Of a stretch of 64,000 nt of DNA, positions 21,807 to 32,880 are shown in pieces. The position numbers and the translations under genes are program-made. The notes under the pieces were generated by a model that saw nothing but the letters and a program-made list of their open reading frames with translations, was not told the DNA's origin and did not search any database. Origin of the DNA: Isoetes taiwanensis (Eukaryota > Streptophyta > Lycopodiopsida > Isoetales > Isoetaceae); the NCBI GenBank assembly GCA_021234155.1, contig JAJEKV010000028.1:5651637-5715636 (forward strand). The letters are read 5' to 3'. How positions within the stretch are numbered: the stretch's first letter is position 1; each line of letters opens with the position of its first letter.

Positions 21807-24800
21807 CCTCATCATATAGCTCATCGTGTGAACCCTTAAAGTACAACAGACAAAGCTTTAGCAAACGCTAAAAACAACCTGAATGGGAAAGGATGCCGAC
21901 TACTCCTACAACGATGAAAATAATTGAGCAAAAGATTTGTGCCAATGTGGTCAAAATGTAAGAGCTTACATTCGTATTCAATGAAACTTGTGATCAGCTT
22001 GAGAGCTAACTCAGGAAGATAAAGTACCTAAATATTTTGGTAGAAGCAGCTTGAAAGTACTTCTCCTCAAAGCTTCAGAGAGATTGTATCAAGCAGCATA
22101 AAGATATAAACTATTGAAGGAACGGATATTAATAAACTTCCATAACAAACTCTAAACTCCTTTTACTGCTCTTCTGCATTAAAACAAGGAATATCATGTG
22201 CTTTTGCCAAGCTGATAAGAACAACATGTAGTGCTCCAACCTGCCATGATGCAACTGATTTAGCTACAAAAGAATCAGTCATTTCTTTTTGTTGGCATGG
22301 AAGCCACACTGTCCTTCAACCTGAGATTTCAACATCCAGCTGCAAAACTAACTTCTCCACGGAATCAGCTAACTTCCCAGAACTTCCAAGTGCCTCGCAT
22401 CCCAATAGCTTTAATAATTGCTGCCAACTTACGAGCTGCACTATAGGGTACTTCACTTACAGGAGGACATAACGTGAATCGTATAGCATGTTTGGGATCT
22501 ATTTACTGTCCACCAATGCGGTGAAGGACTCTGTTCCACCAATAGTGGGTTTTTTGCAATTATCATAATTCAAGGAAAGCCAAAAGGTGATTACCACAAC
22601 TGAACTCACAGCAGCTCCGTTTTCCTGGACGAATTTCTTTTGAAACAAACCATGGGTTTGGACACATTATACATATGGATTATACCTGCTAGGTTAAGAA
22701 ACAAGCATCTTTATAAAACATCTCATCAAAGTCATCCAACTATCTATGTTGTGCCAGAGAACATAAGAATTGATCACAACAATCCATGGAGTTTCAAATC
22801 CTGTTGCATACCCCATAATCTGGACTGATCCCAACTAATGTAGATCGAAGCAAAATAAATGAGATGAGAAGGGCCGTTAATAACCAAAGTGGGGGGTTAA
22901 TTATATGCACTCAATATAACAAGCATCTTATGCCCTTGAGCAAATGTTTATCCCAAGAATGCTCTAATTGCCTTAGAATCCTTGTATGGTTGGCAACAGG
23001 GGGGTATTTTTAACCTCCCTACATATTTGATGGGGCATAAACAAATGGCCACCACTTACCTTGGATAATTTGTCGAGCATAGTTTGGCGGCCCTTTTTAT
23101 ATTGTTATACCAAGGGGTGTAACTTAAATGGTTAAATGGTGGAAATTGCTTTCTTAGCCAAAAATTTTGAATTGGCCACGCCAATATTTGTCAAGGTGCC
23201 CCCCTTGATCAATGAGGTCGGAGATAGCTTGCCCCCGTCATTTTAGACCCTTGTTGAACTTGTTTTGCACCCATCATAGAAAAAAAAACCTATGCTAAAC
23301 TTGATAAACCCAAACTCCCCTATTTGCACACAATTATATTGTGATATGTAAATCCAAGAATGGTTGGAGTTAGAACTGAGGTAGTAGTATGCGTAAATCA
23401 CATCAACTCTATTTCTTCCATTCTATGCTATAGTTTGCTAATGTCTATAGAGAGCACAATTTGCATATCAAATGAACTTACACGAAAGTGCGAGGGCCAT
23501 ATGTCTTTGGGGATGAAGATTCTCATTCTTGAAAAATGCTTCTGAGAATAATTTTCTTCTGCTTTGATGAAAGCACATCAGGGCAACCCTTTGTGCGCCA
23601 ACACCTTTTTATATTTTTCTCTTAACTGCGCAGAACATCGAAACCATACCCTAGGAAAATCATAGAAGAAAAGAGTAAAAAACAAATCAAGAAAATGTAA
23701 AAAGGTTTTGACCATACCCTAGGATAAGGTTTGCACAATCTTTTGTGTATTGTGGGAGGGTATTTAGGCAGTGGTTGGACAAAATTTCTAGGCTGTATTA
23801 TATTTGTGATCGTATAAATACCAAATTTGAGGTGCTTGTTGCTAATTTTAGAGCTGCTTAATTCGGCTCTTTTTTTCGAAAGATCATCGAGGGATGGGAT
23901 TTGCTCAAGATAGAAGTAGATAGAGGGTCGGGATGTGGACGTGTGATCTGCAATGAGGTAGGGCAGATTACCTATTACTGTGGCCTCGCCTGCAGGCCAT
24001 AGTCAGACAACTTGTTATTTTTTTGGGTGTGCAATAGTATACAAGTTCACCCATTAAGGTAGTAGCATGGTCGAATAAGGTACCATAAGTCGAATAAGGT
24101 AAGGTATGGTAAGGTTTAACAAGTCGAAAATTAAACAGGTCGAATAAGGCCGATGGTTAAACATTCAAATAGGCCGATGGTCGAATAAGGGCGATAAACA
24201 GAAGCCCCAAGTGAACTCTGAACAAGGTAAAACTTGGTTCTTTGATTTGATCATTACAAGACCAGTAGCATCGGCTGTAGCTGTAGATCGGATCACAGAA
24301 AAGCACAGGCTTCAAGCATTTCGCAGAGCCTTCCAGTTTCCATTTCAGTGCTGATCAGAAATCCAAAGATAAAAATGTAAATCTGAGTTTCTAAAGACAT
24401 ATATCTGTGCCTTAAATACATGAAAATAATGGTTCGACCATTTATGAACCACAAAAAAGAAACACGATCAGGCTGAAGGAAACCTTATACAGGTGAACCA
24501 CGATTAGGTGAAAACTTGACAGAACAGTAGGAATTTCATAGCAAACAAAAAAAAGTTATCATCATCATCAAAAAGGAAACCAAAGTTTGATTGTGAATGT
24601 ATCAACCTAGCAGAACTGTAGAACAAACAGATTCCAACAAAAATGTCGATTTTGGTTGGTTTTGTTTTTGTTTTCAAAAGTTGAATGTGTCCTGCATGGC
24701 AGAAATGCAAATATCATGTGTCCTGCAGTGCATGCCAGAAAACAAATATCAGCCTTACTCAGATTTAGAAATGCTTTTGACATGTGCTTCTGCTATCTAT

Positions 24801-25198
24801 TAACCTTGCTTGTATAACAAGGCCTGCTAAAAGAGAAACAAGATTCACATTACATGTTAAATTGCTTACTTTATGATTGTTTGGCAGCACTCTTCAACCA
24901 TATCATGTCCCGTAAGAATGCGCATTATCTGCATATCTGGAAAATAATAGAGAATAGATCAGAGATACATGCTGATATGCTTTTGCCATGTAGAGTGACA
25001 TTACAAAAAACTGTTACAAGCTTTTCTGTGCAGTACAATATAATCATAAACTTGGCAACGTATTTGCGAGCTCATGGAATTGTACCGACTGCCTAGTTTC
25101 TTGCCATTCACTACTGAAGTATGCCTGCAAAAACTTTCACACCATAAATGGTTACAAATTAGGATCAAACATATATGTAAGTGTACTGGAGCATTACC
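21807..25198. other. Long intergenic or intronic stretch without recognisable genes
   Basis: Most of it recurs at 48347-51275, except about 22250-22835, which is missing there. A degenerate minisatellite built on GTCGAATAAGG and GGTAAGG(T) occupies about 24050-24190 (paralog 50110-50260). Short open frames show no coding character. Confidence 0.4.
24050..24190. repeat. Degenerate minisatellite (GTCGAATAAGG-type units)
   Basis: Repeated, irregularly spaced GTCGAATAAGG, GGTAAGGTATGGTAAGG and AGGCCGATGGTTAAAC motifs. The paralog at 50110-50290 has a different number of units, as expected for an unstable minisatellite. Confidence 0.5.
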
Positions 25199-25690
25199 TT
25201 AAGCAGTGTAACAAGTGCTTTTGTGGAGGCCTGGGACATGAAGAACAACTTGAATGAGTTTCTGGGCTCCAAAAGAAAGAGTGAGAGTGACAACTCCCCG
25301 ACCTATACTAGCTTGCTGGGAACGATCCCCCATTTTGACAATTCGAGCAACTTTCAGTGGCGTGTATTGAAGAAAAAAGGATCCATGAGATATCATATGA
25401 GCAGTTGCTCCTGAATCCAAGAACCAACTAGGTATTAAGATATCTGCAACATGGTCAGCAGCATATAGATATTCAATAGTATCATCATTCTCCAAGCTAC
25501 TTATCATCAACAGGACAAGTGTGTTCTTCTACATTCTCTGGAGCTTCAACAAGATTGCCATATTCCTCTGGTGGAGGACGCTTGAAACTGGCTAGAGAAG
25601 GGGCTGGACATTCTTTAGCATAATGTCCCGTCTTTTCACATTTGTGGCATTTTACAGTGGCCCAATTAGTTCCTTGAGATGACAAATGTG
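25199..25690 (-). pseudogene. Copia retrotransposon gag zinc knuckle and protease fragment
   Basis: The minus strand encodes a CCHC zinc knuckle (CHKCEKTGHYAKECP, about 25610-25660), a Pro/Glu-rich linker, and the start of an aspartic protease with its catalytic DSG motif (WFLDSGATAHMISHG, about 25390-25440), followed by VTLTLSFGAQKLIQ. That is the gag-to-protease junction of Ty1/Copia elements. A four-base insertion at about 25497 (GATAAGTAGC against GATAGC in the paralog) creates a stop between knuckle and protease. No LTRs or downstream pol are adjacent. Confidence 0.75.
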
Positions 25691-26142
25691 TTTTGTCACA
25701 TCAACACTTTCATCCAGCTTCAAATTATGAAGCTGATTTCTCAAAAAGCACACATTAAGAGGCATTTCTTAAGGCATAATGATGCTCAAGGAGGCGCATA
25801 ATCTCTCTGCTACTTTTGGCTACTTTAACCAAATGAACAGGATTTTCATCCAATCCCTGGCAAATTCACAATTTTGCTTTTCTACCTTTTTCAGCATCAA
25901 AAGATTTGAGTAACATAGAAACCACCAGAAGCACACTTTAAAGAGAATGAAGCAATCTGATACATGAATTCAATAATTCAAAACATCTTAAGGGTCTTTA
26001 CAAATGACAGCTGTACAATTGCATCATGTGAATGATGGGTAGCAGCTATACAATCTCAATAACTGTATACAATTGGCTGAATACTATGTACAAAAGCCAA
26101 GTTATTGTTGGCAGCCTCACTGGATTTGCGAGGTTGACGAGA
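25691..26142. other. Degenerate Copia gag-like flank
   Basis: Upstream (minus-strand sense) of the zinc knuckle and probably the eroded N-terminal gag region. It has stops in all frames, and I see no gene. Confidence 0.3.
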
Positions 26143-27169
26143 TCATCGCTGCCTCAGTTTGCCGCCGAGTGTCCATCTCTTCTTGCACCTCCTACATTTA
26201 TATCTTGGTTGGTTTAGATCCTTGTTGTCAAAATAGTCAAAACGAGTGTCATCACTTGGACAGTGAGGGCAGGCACAATGTATCTTTTGCCACTTCATCC
26301 TTGCAGCTGCCCTTGCTTCTTCATTCTGATAATTATTACTGCTTGGGGGCATGATCTTTTGCTTCTTCGTCCTTGGTGCTGCCATTGCTTTTTCAATACT
26401 AATAGGCAACATCCTTGTAACTTGTTGACCTGCAACTGCCTGTTCATTCTGATACATATTATTGCTAATAGGCAACATGCATGTAGCTTGTTGACCTGCA
26501 ACTTGAAAGGATGCATTGAGGAGGTCAACCAGTAGTGGAGTGTTCCACTCCATGACCATGCAAGACAGGTTCAACACCTCTTATCATTTGTTGCCACGAG
26601 CAACCAAAGCCTAAGCCATCCAATTCACCCCCTTCCTGTGTTGGTCTTGCATTTCCATGTTCAGGCTCGTCTTCTGGTAATTCTGCTTGTGCCAACAAGG
26701 CGTTGAATTCTTCCCAGCAAGCTGCTACTTGTTCTGTTGGCTCCTCATCATCTCTACTTCGCTTTTTACAGTTGACTGCCACATTGACCACGTCAAACAT
26801 GTGTCCATGACCATTTCCTTGTGTTGTCTCCTCTAGTCTTGCCTCACAAAGCGTTGGCAAGTCTGCAGACAAGTCTTCATCAAGACCACATGCTGCCAAC
26901 AACAAGCCATACCCTTGTTTTTCTTTCAAGTTGACTAGGGCCTCTTCTTGCTCCCAAGAATTGAAATCTTGGAGTGTTTGTGATAACAAGCCATTGACTT
27001 CTCGTTGTGACATTTCGTTCCCAGGCATTGCCAAGTCTCCGTCAAAATTGAAGTCAAAATCACCACCAAACTCACCTTGTTTTTCTTCCTTTTGCTCTTT
27101 GCCACAACACAAATAACTCAGTTCTTCCGGAGTAAGAATAAAGTCTTCTTCGTCACGCATCACCATCAT
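26143..27169 (-). pseudogene. Dof-type zinc-finger protein gene, frameshifted (copy A)
   Basis: Dof proteins are plant transcription factors that bind AAAG sites. From ATG 27169 a 214-codon frame starts MMVMRDEEDFILTPEEL and is strongly acidic (GGDFDFNFDGDLAM), with KKRSRDDEEPTEQV about two thirds along. It stops at 26525. The next frame (26577-26143) continues the protein and ends in a Dof-like finger at 26146-26271: CPHC, 21 residues containing TRFDYF and NQPRY, then CRRC and WTLGGKLR. All four cysteines have exact Dof spacing (C-x2-C-x21-C-x2-C). A five-base deletion near 26550, relative to 52610, separates the two halves. The stop comes shortly after GGKLR, where canonical Dof proteins continue. 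Unusually, the finger is C-terminal; in most Dof proteins it is N-terminal. Confidence 0.7.
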
Positions 27170-27585
27170 CGTGATCGTCTTCTATCTTCTCTTCTCTTCT
27201 CTCTTGAACGACAAATTGGAATGGGGTTTTTTATAAGGAATGGGTTTTCCTAGAAAATAGAAAACGCGTGGATAAAGAGGATATTAAAACAAACATTATT
27301 GTTTATTGTCCACAAATGTTACTGATAATATTTTCTCTGTAATAGATATTTTTGGGTTGCCTAGGGTGTAATAGATATTTTTGGGTTGCCTAGGGAGTTA
27401 AGATTTTAGAATATACTGCAAGCATATGTAGCAATATTCTTTTCCTACAAGCCGCGAGCCGGTTTTTTTTTTTCTCTTGACCTTTAATTTTGTGTGCATA
27501 TTTTCTTTCCGTGCTCATTGCATTTAAAACCGTTGTCTGACTTGCGTTGCCGATTTGACAACCGGCTACAACATGTTGCGCGGAA
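27170..27585. promoter_or_regulatory. Head-to-head intergenic region between Dof-like and PPR starts
   Basis: 416 bases separate the Dof-like start (minus) from the PPR ATG (plus, 27586). A pyrimidine tract (TCTTCTCTTCTCTTCTCTCT) sits immediately upstream of the Dof-like ATG, like a plant 5' leader CT stretch. A short direct repeat, GTAATAGATATTTTTGGGTT, occurs twice at about 27340 and 27368. The region recurs at 30520-30974, 34855-35150, 53250-53656 and 56880-57360, and in diverged form after each PPR 3' end. A bidirectional promoter role is inferred from geometry only. Confidence 0.4.
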
Positions 27586-27850
27586 ATGTCTCTCGATTAG
27601 GGTTGTCTACGGATCCTTTATCCCTATTAGATTTAGAGCTCAGCTACAGTGACTCATGAATCAACGTCTTACGTATGCAATAGGCACTTCATGTAATGCA
27701 ATGGTTTCCGCATGCTGGAAAGAGGGGGATATTAAACGGGCTGCCCAATTGTTTTATGACATGCAAACAGATGGTTTTACTACAGATAACTCAAATAACC
27801 CAGTTCTTCCGGAGTAAAAATTAAATCTTCGTCAGGCATCACCATCACCA
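27586..27850 (+). pseudogene. PPR 5' fragment fused to a reversed scrap of the Dof-like start
   Basis: The PPR start (MSL-type leader, then MYAIGTS and NAMVSACWKEGDIKRA) runs with frameshifts to GGTTTTACTACAGAT. There it joins ACTCAAATAAC(T/C)CAGTTC, the reverse complement of the Dof-like N-terminus (DEDLIFTPEELGYL on the minus strand). The break is at the same base in all six copies in the window, whereas the PPR copy at 13049 reads straight through. Confidence 0.65.
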
Positions 27851-27939
27851 TCACGATCACGATCACGATTCCCTTTTGGTCAATGCGGATGAATCTTTCT
27901 ACGCAATTAGGCTTGAAAGGTATCGTTTGATAAATTATC

Positions 27940-29150
27940 CTAGATTTGTGATTTATCCTAGATTTGCTGATTAATTTCTTAGCGGCAAATCTCGTGTATT
28001 TGTTCCTATGGAGCATAACTAAGAAAATATAAGGTCAAATGAGGATATGAATTTAAACTATAATGGCCACTATAACAAACAGTAGGATGTAAGATCAATT
28101 TTTATGTTGTAAATAATAGTGGAAGGGAATGCAATCTAACTAAGTCATATAGAAAAGTTTGGTTTATATTTATGGTACAAATAAGGCTTCATAGTAGGGT
28201 CATTGATAGAAAAGAATTTGAGATATAGAGAATATATGCTTCAAAATTTGCCTTGTTATATCTTCAATTACCACTTGTTCAAATCCGGGTGCTTGTTGCA
28301 TGTAAATATCTTCCTCCAGCTTTGCATTTAAAAATGCAGTGCTGAATGTGATGTGCCTCCCAATTTCTAGCATTTGCTAAAGCAAGAAGTAATCGGATGC
28401 TTGTCATTTTGACAATTGGAGAGAAAGTATCTTTATAATCAATCCATTTTCTCTGGGTAAACCCTTGTGCCACAAGCCTAGCCTTAAATTTTGGATTATC
28501 ACCTTCGGATGAATGTTTTACCTTGTAAATCCATTTGCATCCTATTATGTTTCTGTTTTCTGGAGTATTGACAACATCATAGGTTTCTGTTCTCTTAAAA
28601 CTCTCCATTTCCTCTTGCATTGCCAATTTCCATTTTGCTGCATTTTCAGAACTTATGGCTTCATCATAGCATGTCGGAGCTTCTGGATCAAGCATTATTA
28701 ATGCCTCTACATAATCCGGATTAATTCTTTTACTTCTGCCTTCCAGATTTCTTCCATAAGCATTAGAATTTACCTCTAGCTCGTCTCGGAGAATTTGAGC
28801 CTGTGTTCCTAGATTTATCCTAGATTTGTCCTAGATTTGCTGATTAATTTCTTAGCGGCAAATCTCGTGTATTTGTTCCTTTGGAGCATAACTAAGAAAA
28901 TATAAGGTCAAATGAGGATATGAATTTAAACTATAATGGCCACTATAACAAACAATAGGATGTAAGATCAATTTTTATGTTGTAAATAATAGTGGAAGGG
29001 AATGCAATCTAACTAAGTCATATAGAAAAGTTTGGTTTATATTTATGGTACAAATAAGGCTTCATAGTAGGGTCATTGATAGAAAAGAATTTGAGATATA
29101 GAGAATATATGCTTCAAAATTTGCCTTGTTATATCTTCAATTACCACTTG
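27940..29150. repeat. Direct repeat (about 340 bp) flanking a Copia fragment
   Basis: 27940-28275 and 28812-29150 are near-identical (both contain TTAGCGGCAAATCTCGTG and end at TTCAATTACCACTTG). The Copia reverse-transcriptase fragment lies exactly between them. The paralogous place at 53995-54760 has one copy and no Copia DNA, so duplication and Copia gain appear linked. Confidence 0.65.
28276..28808 (-). pseudogene. Copia reverse transcriptase (RVT_2) N-terminal fragment
   Basis: The minus-strand frame is open from about 28808. It contains INPDYVEALIMLDPEAP, then WKLAMQEEMESFKR, the conserved GCKWIYKVKHSSEG and KARLVAQGFTQR, DYKDTFSPIVK and SIRLLLALANARNWE, all hallmarks of Ty1/Copia reverse transcriptase. 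A frameshift near 28350 moves the reading to STAFLNAKLEEDIYMQQAPGF. It stops before the catalytic YxDD region, so it is a non-functional fragment with no LTR. Confidence 0.8.
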
Positions 29151-29934
29151 GTCTCCTTGATTTTGTGGACCACATTTAATTATTCAGAACCAAGCAAAAC
29201 CCAATGGTCTTGAACTACAGTGACAATTGAAAACAAACTATGTATTGTTCGGTGTTTGACGACATGCATATTGCAATAGCTGCTATCCTTCATACCTTCA
29301 ATCGTAAGCCCAGGCCTCTGTATGGTCAACCACCCAAAATAGTCACGGCCTCAATCAATCAGACTCTATAGGTTTCTGATGGTAGTCTGCACCTGGCCAA
29401 AACATATTTGGGCTTCTATGTACATTTTCGGTGCCACACTAGAACTGCATTTTTAAACACTACATTAAACATCAGGTCGACCATCTGTGTGAGAACATAG
29501 ACTTCTGCTTAGCTACAAACAATCAGATCACTGTAGTGGGTAGCATTAAATCATATATTTTTTTGAAATATGTCAGGCACATGCACATGAATATTGGTTC
29601 TCAGATATTTTAACTCCAAAATGTACATTGAAGACATGAATACCTATTTCAACTCCAGACCAAAATATCAGCTTTGGTGAAAGCTTATAAGCTTTGGGAT
29701 AGCCTCTGCGCCAGCCTGCTGCTGCAATCAATGTATTTCAATCAACCACTTGATGAATTCAAAGGCTTTGAATTTATTATAACATTTGAAACAGATTTCT
29801 AGACAGAAATTTTAGATCGAAAACATAAGTGAAATCTAGCTTATTTTTCTAAATCTCACTTGCAATTGAGCAAATAAGGAAAACTTCTAAGAATGTGGTC
29901 TGAAAATTAATTGGTCTGAAAATGTCTTGTTTCA
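29151..29934. other. Duplicated intergenic DNA
   Basis: Matches about 55995-56645 with indels. AT-rich, with no recognisable gene. Confidence 0.35.
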
Positions 29935-30150
29935 TTTTGTGCTCCATCCATCTGAAACTTGAGACACTACAGCAGCAAGAGCACTAGAGCATCCTTGAGT
30001 TTTAACACATGACTGATTTTCTCTTCTATCTTTTGAATCCCATAATGCTAATGCCCGCTCATCTGGAAAGTCATTCACTGAATAGGTGCAAGTATATGCA
30101 CGTAGACAGACGTCTAAACCAGGATTGCCCTTAAGGGCGAAATTTCGCAA
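29935..30150 (-). other. Conserved short frame, possible exon
   Basis: Both this copy and 56646-56855 keep a minus-strand frame reading CLRAYTCTYSVNDFPDERAL, then LWDSKDRRENQSCVKTQ and ending VSQVSDGW-TK. The composition is protein-like and most differences are amino-acid substitutions, not frameshifts. No family is recognised and no splice context is certain. Confidence 0.3.
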
Positions 30151-30299
30151 AAATGCTATATTTCAATGGTCTTATGATTTTGGCACACGAATATTGAGTA
30201 GGGTCAGTTTGACATAAAAAAATGGAAATTAGCCACCACCTATACGAAAAGAAATTCCGCCACTAAGTTGTTCGCCCTTCGTGCTAAACGGCAAATCTG

Positions 30300-30400
30300 A
30301 TAGTTCGCCTCAGTTACGATCCTTATTATAGATTCAAAAATAGATTTGCCTCACTTCCGATCTTTCTTACAGATCCAATTTCAAGAATCGCCTCTTAACA
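30300..30400. repeat. Imperfect short tandem repeat (about 45 bp units)
   Basis: Two and a bit units of the pattern GCCTCA-TT-CGATC-TT-TTA-AGAT-CAA. This stretch is not found in the paralogous block. Confidence 0.4.
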
Positions 30401-30519
30401 TTAGGTATCTTTCTAGTTTTTCTAGTTCTCTTGAATGGCTTAATTGCATTTGATTTGCTAGAATCAGATGCATTAAAGAGGATTTGAGCTTCTTGATCTA
30501 CAGGCTAGAATCTTTTGAA

Positions 30520-30974
30520 GATTCACCATCATCATGATCACCATCATCATGATCGTCTTCTTTCTTCTCATCCTCTTCTCTCTTTATGTCTTGAACGACA
30601 AATTGGAATGGGGTTTTTATAAGGAATGGGGTTTTCCTAGAAAATAGAAAATGGTAAGATCGCGTGGATAAGAGGATATTAAAACAAACATTATTGTCCA
30701 CAAATGTTACTGATAATATTTTCCTCAGAATAGATATTTTAGGTTGCCTAGGGTGTAATAGATATTTTTGGGTTGCCTAGGGAGTTAAGATTTTGGAATA
30801 TACTGCAAGCATATGTAGCAATATTCTTTTCCTACAAGCCGCTAGCCGGTTTTTTTTTTCTCTTGACCTTTGATTTTGTGTGCACATTTTCTTTCCGTGC
30901 TCATTGCATTTAAAACCGTTGAAACCGACTTTATGTTGCCGATTTGACAACCCGGCTACAACAAAGTTGTGGAA
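30520..30974. promoter_or_regulatory. Copy of the Dof/PPR intergenic region without the Dof body
   Basis: The sequence from the CATCATCATGATC stretch (the reverse of the Dof-like ATG region) through the CT tract to the PPR ATG is retained. The Dof-like coding sequence is replaced at about 30520 by unrelated DNA. Confidence 0.5.
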
Positions 30975-31240
30975 ATGTCTCTCGATTAGGTTGTCTCTCG
31001 ATCCTTTGTCCCTACTAGATTTAGAGCTCAGCTACAGTGACTTATGAATCAACGTCTTATGTATGCAATAGGCACTTCATGTAATGCAATGGTTTCCGCA
31101 TGCTGGAAAGAGGGGGATATTAAACGGGCTCTCCAATTGTTTTATGACATGCAAACAGATGGTTTTACCACAGATAACTCAAATAACTCAGTTCTTCCGG
31201 AGTAAAAATAAAGTCTTCGTCCGGCATCACGATTCTCCTT
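30975..31240 (+). pseudogene. PPR 5' fragment plus reversed Dof start, copy 2
   Basis: Same structure and same fusion point (ACCACAGAT then AACTCAAATAACTCAG) as at 27586. The plus-strand PPR codons are frameshifted. It is followed by the insert that carries cysteine-synthase-like DNA and then by the 3' part of the PPR at 32440. Confidence 0.6.
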
Positions 31241-32439
31241 TGGTGAATTTGGATGAATCTTTCTACAACCAGTCTCGAGTGGTTGGTACTTACATGAAGA
31301 CGCATTAGTTATAGCGCACCCAGGTTGATCACCATCTAAAAAGTGTCATTTGACATGCCAACCTTGCAACAACACAGAAAAGTTTGACCCAAGAACACAG
31401 ATATAAAGACATATCCAAATTCATGAGGCAGGAATTTGAAATAAATAGATGCATATACTTATGAAGGTAGCAAAAAGAAGCTCAAACTCCAAATCGTATT
31501 TGATGGGTTTGCAGATTAGTGGCCCAAGAAGAATTCAACCATTACGCAAAAACATTGCTGGCATCTTTGCAAGAATGTGCAATGCAACACATGGAAACCT
31601 CTCAGATCTAAAAAGATCCATAAGAAGTATTAGATTCCTTCTTTCAGGCATCATTCACTATATAGAGGTTGCAAAGAGCATCCCTTGTCCAAGCAAGATG
31701 AATAAGATAGCTTCCCTTCTCTATGGCCACATTGTCTAGAATGACAACATAGGAGTACACTCCTAAGCGTCTACTAACAACAACACGATTCCAATATTTG
31801 CCCCACTTCACACCATTCAAGGCCTATAACATGAAGGAGCATATGGAACTACAGAAACTGCACTAAATAAGATCAAAACATGGGATGTTCGTATTTGTAG
31901 ATGTTTGTTCCTATAATAAGGATACAAACATGAAATTGTCAAGAAATCTGCAGCATAAATTTGTAAGATTCAAAGACACATCAAGTAGAACAGGTCAACA
32001 TGTACGATGGCTAAAAATAGATGCTCATAATTGCAGATGCTTGGATAGTGGACTTGCACATGCATTGTACCACCACAAATAGCCTTCTCAAATTCAAAAA
32101 ACATAACAACATGTGGTGTCTAAACCGAAGTAGAAACATTAAAACTTGAACCATATGCAAGTTAATCGAATAACAAACTTACATTTTCCATTTGACACAG
32201 CAGGAAACTCATATTGGCCTGGAGGAGAACTGCAGCTATGAACCAAAAAATTATTCCAAAAAAAAATTCTACCCATGAAGGAAAGTACAAATGATCAGAT
32301 TAAACGATGGCATAACAGTAATGATCATATTAAACGATGGCATAGCAATAATGGAGCAATAACAATAATGGATTCAAGAATATTGTTTAACAAAAGATGC
32401 TAGATGCTTCTTTCTACTAATTTAGGGATCTAGATGCTA
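31241..32439. other. Insert splitting the PPR gene, with a cysteine-synthase-like remnant
   Basis: Lies between PPR halves. At 31695-31830 the minus strand repeats the exon piece VVILDNVAIEK known from 58304-58513. The exon that carries LKALGAEVARV elsewhere has been deleted here (the junction CATCCCTTGTCCAAGC skips it). The rest has no identified content but recurs at 36780-37080, 40080-41430 and 57780-60230. Confidence 0.45.
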
Positions 32440-32880
32440 GATCATTGGCATTCTAGATGCTTCTACTAATCTAGGGATGTTGCAAATTGATAAGCTAATT
32501 CATTGCTCTATTGTAAAATATGGGGTTGATTCTTAGGTTATTATTGGAAACCCTCTCATCAATATGTATGGTAGATATGGAAATATGGAAGCCTTGCATG
32601 TGTTGTTTCAAAGATTAGACAAATCGGATATCATCTCATGGAATGCAAAAAGAATTGTAGCACATTTGTAGAATGACAAAGATACAAAAAATCCATGAAA
32701 CTTTTATTTGGAATGAAGGATAATCATGGGATTAGGTGAAATGTCATCATTTTTATATCAATAATCTCATCTTGTAGCCATACGTGCTCACCATGTTGCT
32801 TCTTTTTTTTTTTATTTTTGCATGAAAGTAGGATGGCTTGACATTCTCGAGGATTTTACTTTCAGAAGCTTTGCATTTTT
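32440..32880 (+). pseudogene. PPR 3' part, copy 2
   Basis: Resumes the PPR at ATGCTTCTACTAATCTAGGG. It encodes KLIHCSIVKYGVDS, a stop (TAG), VIIGNPLINMYGRYGNMEAL and LDKSDIISWN, then a frameshifted remainder that ends in the WLDILEDF-type segment near 32830. A short direct repeat around AGATGCTTCT precedes the resumption point. Confidence 0.65.

Noticed and set aside
31241-32439. Helitron with TC/CTRR ends splitting the PPR gene
   Set aside because: The left border (CACAGAT then AACTC) and the duplicated AGATGCTTCT area on the right show no TC start or CTRR end that I can identify.
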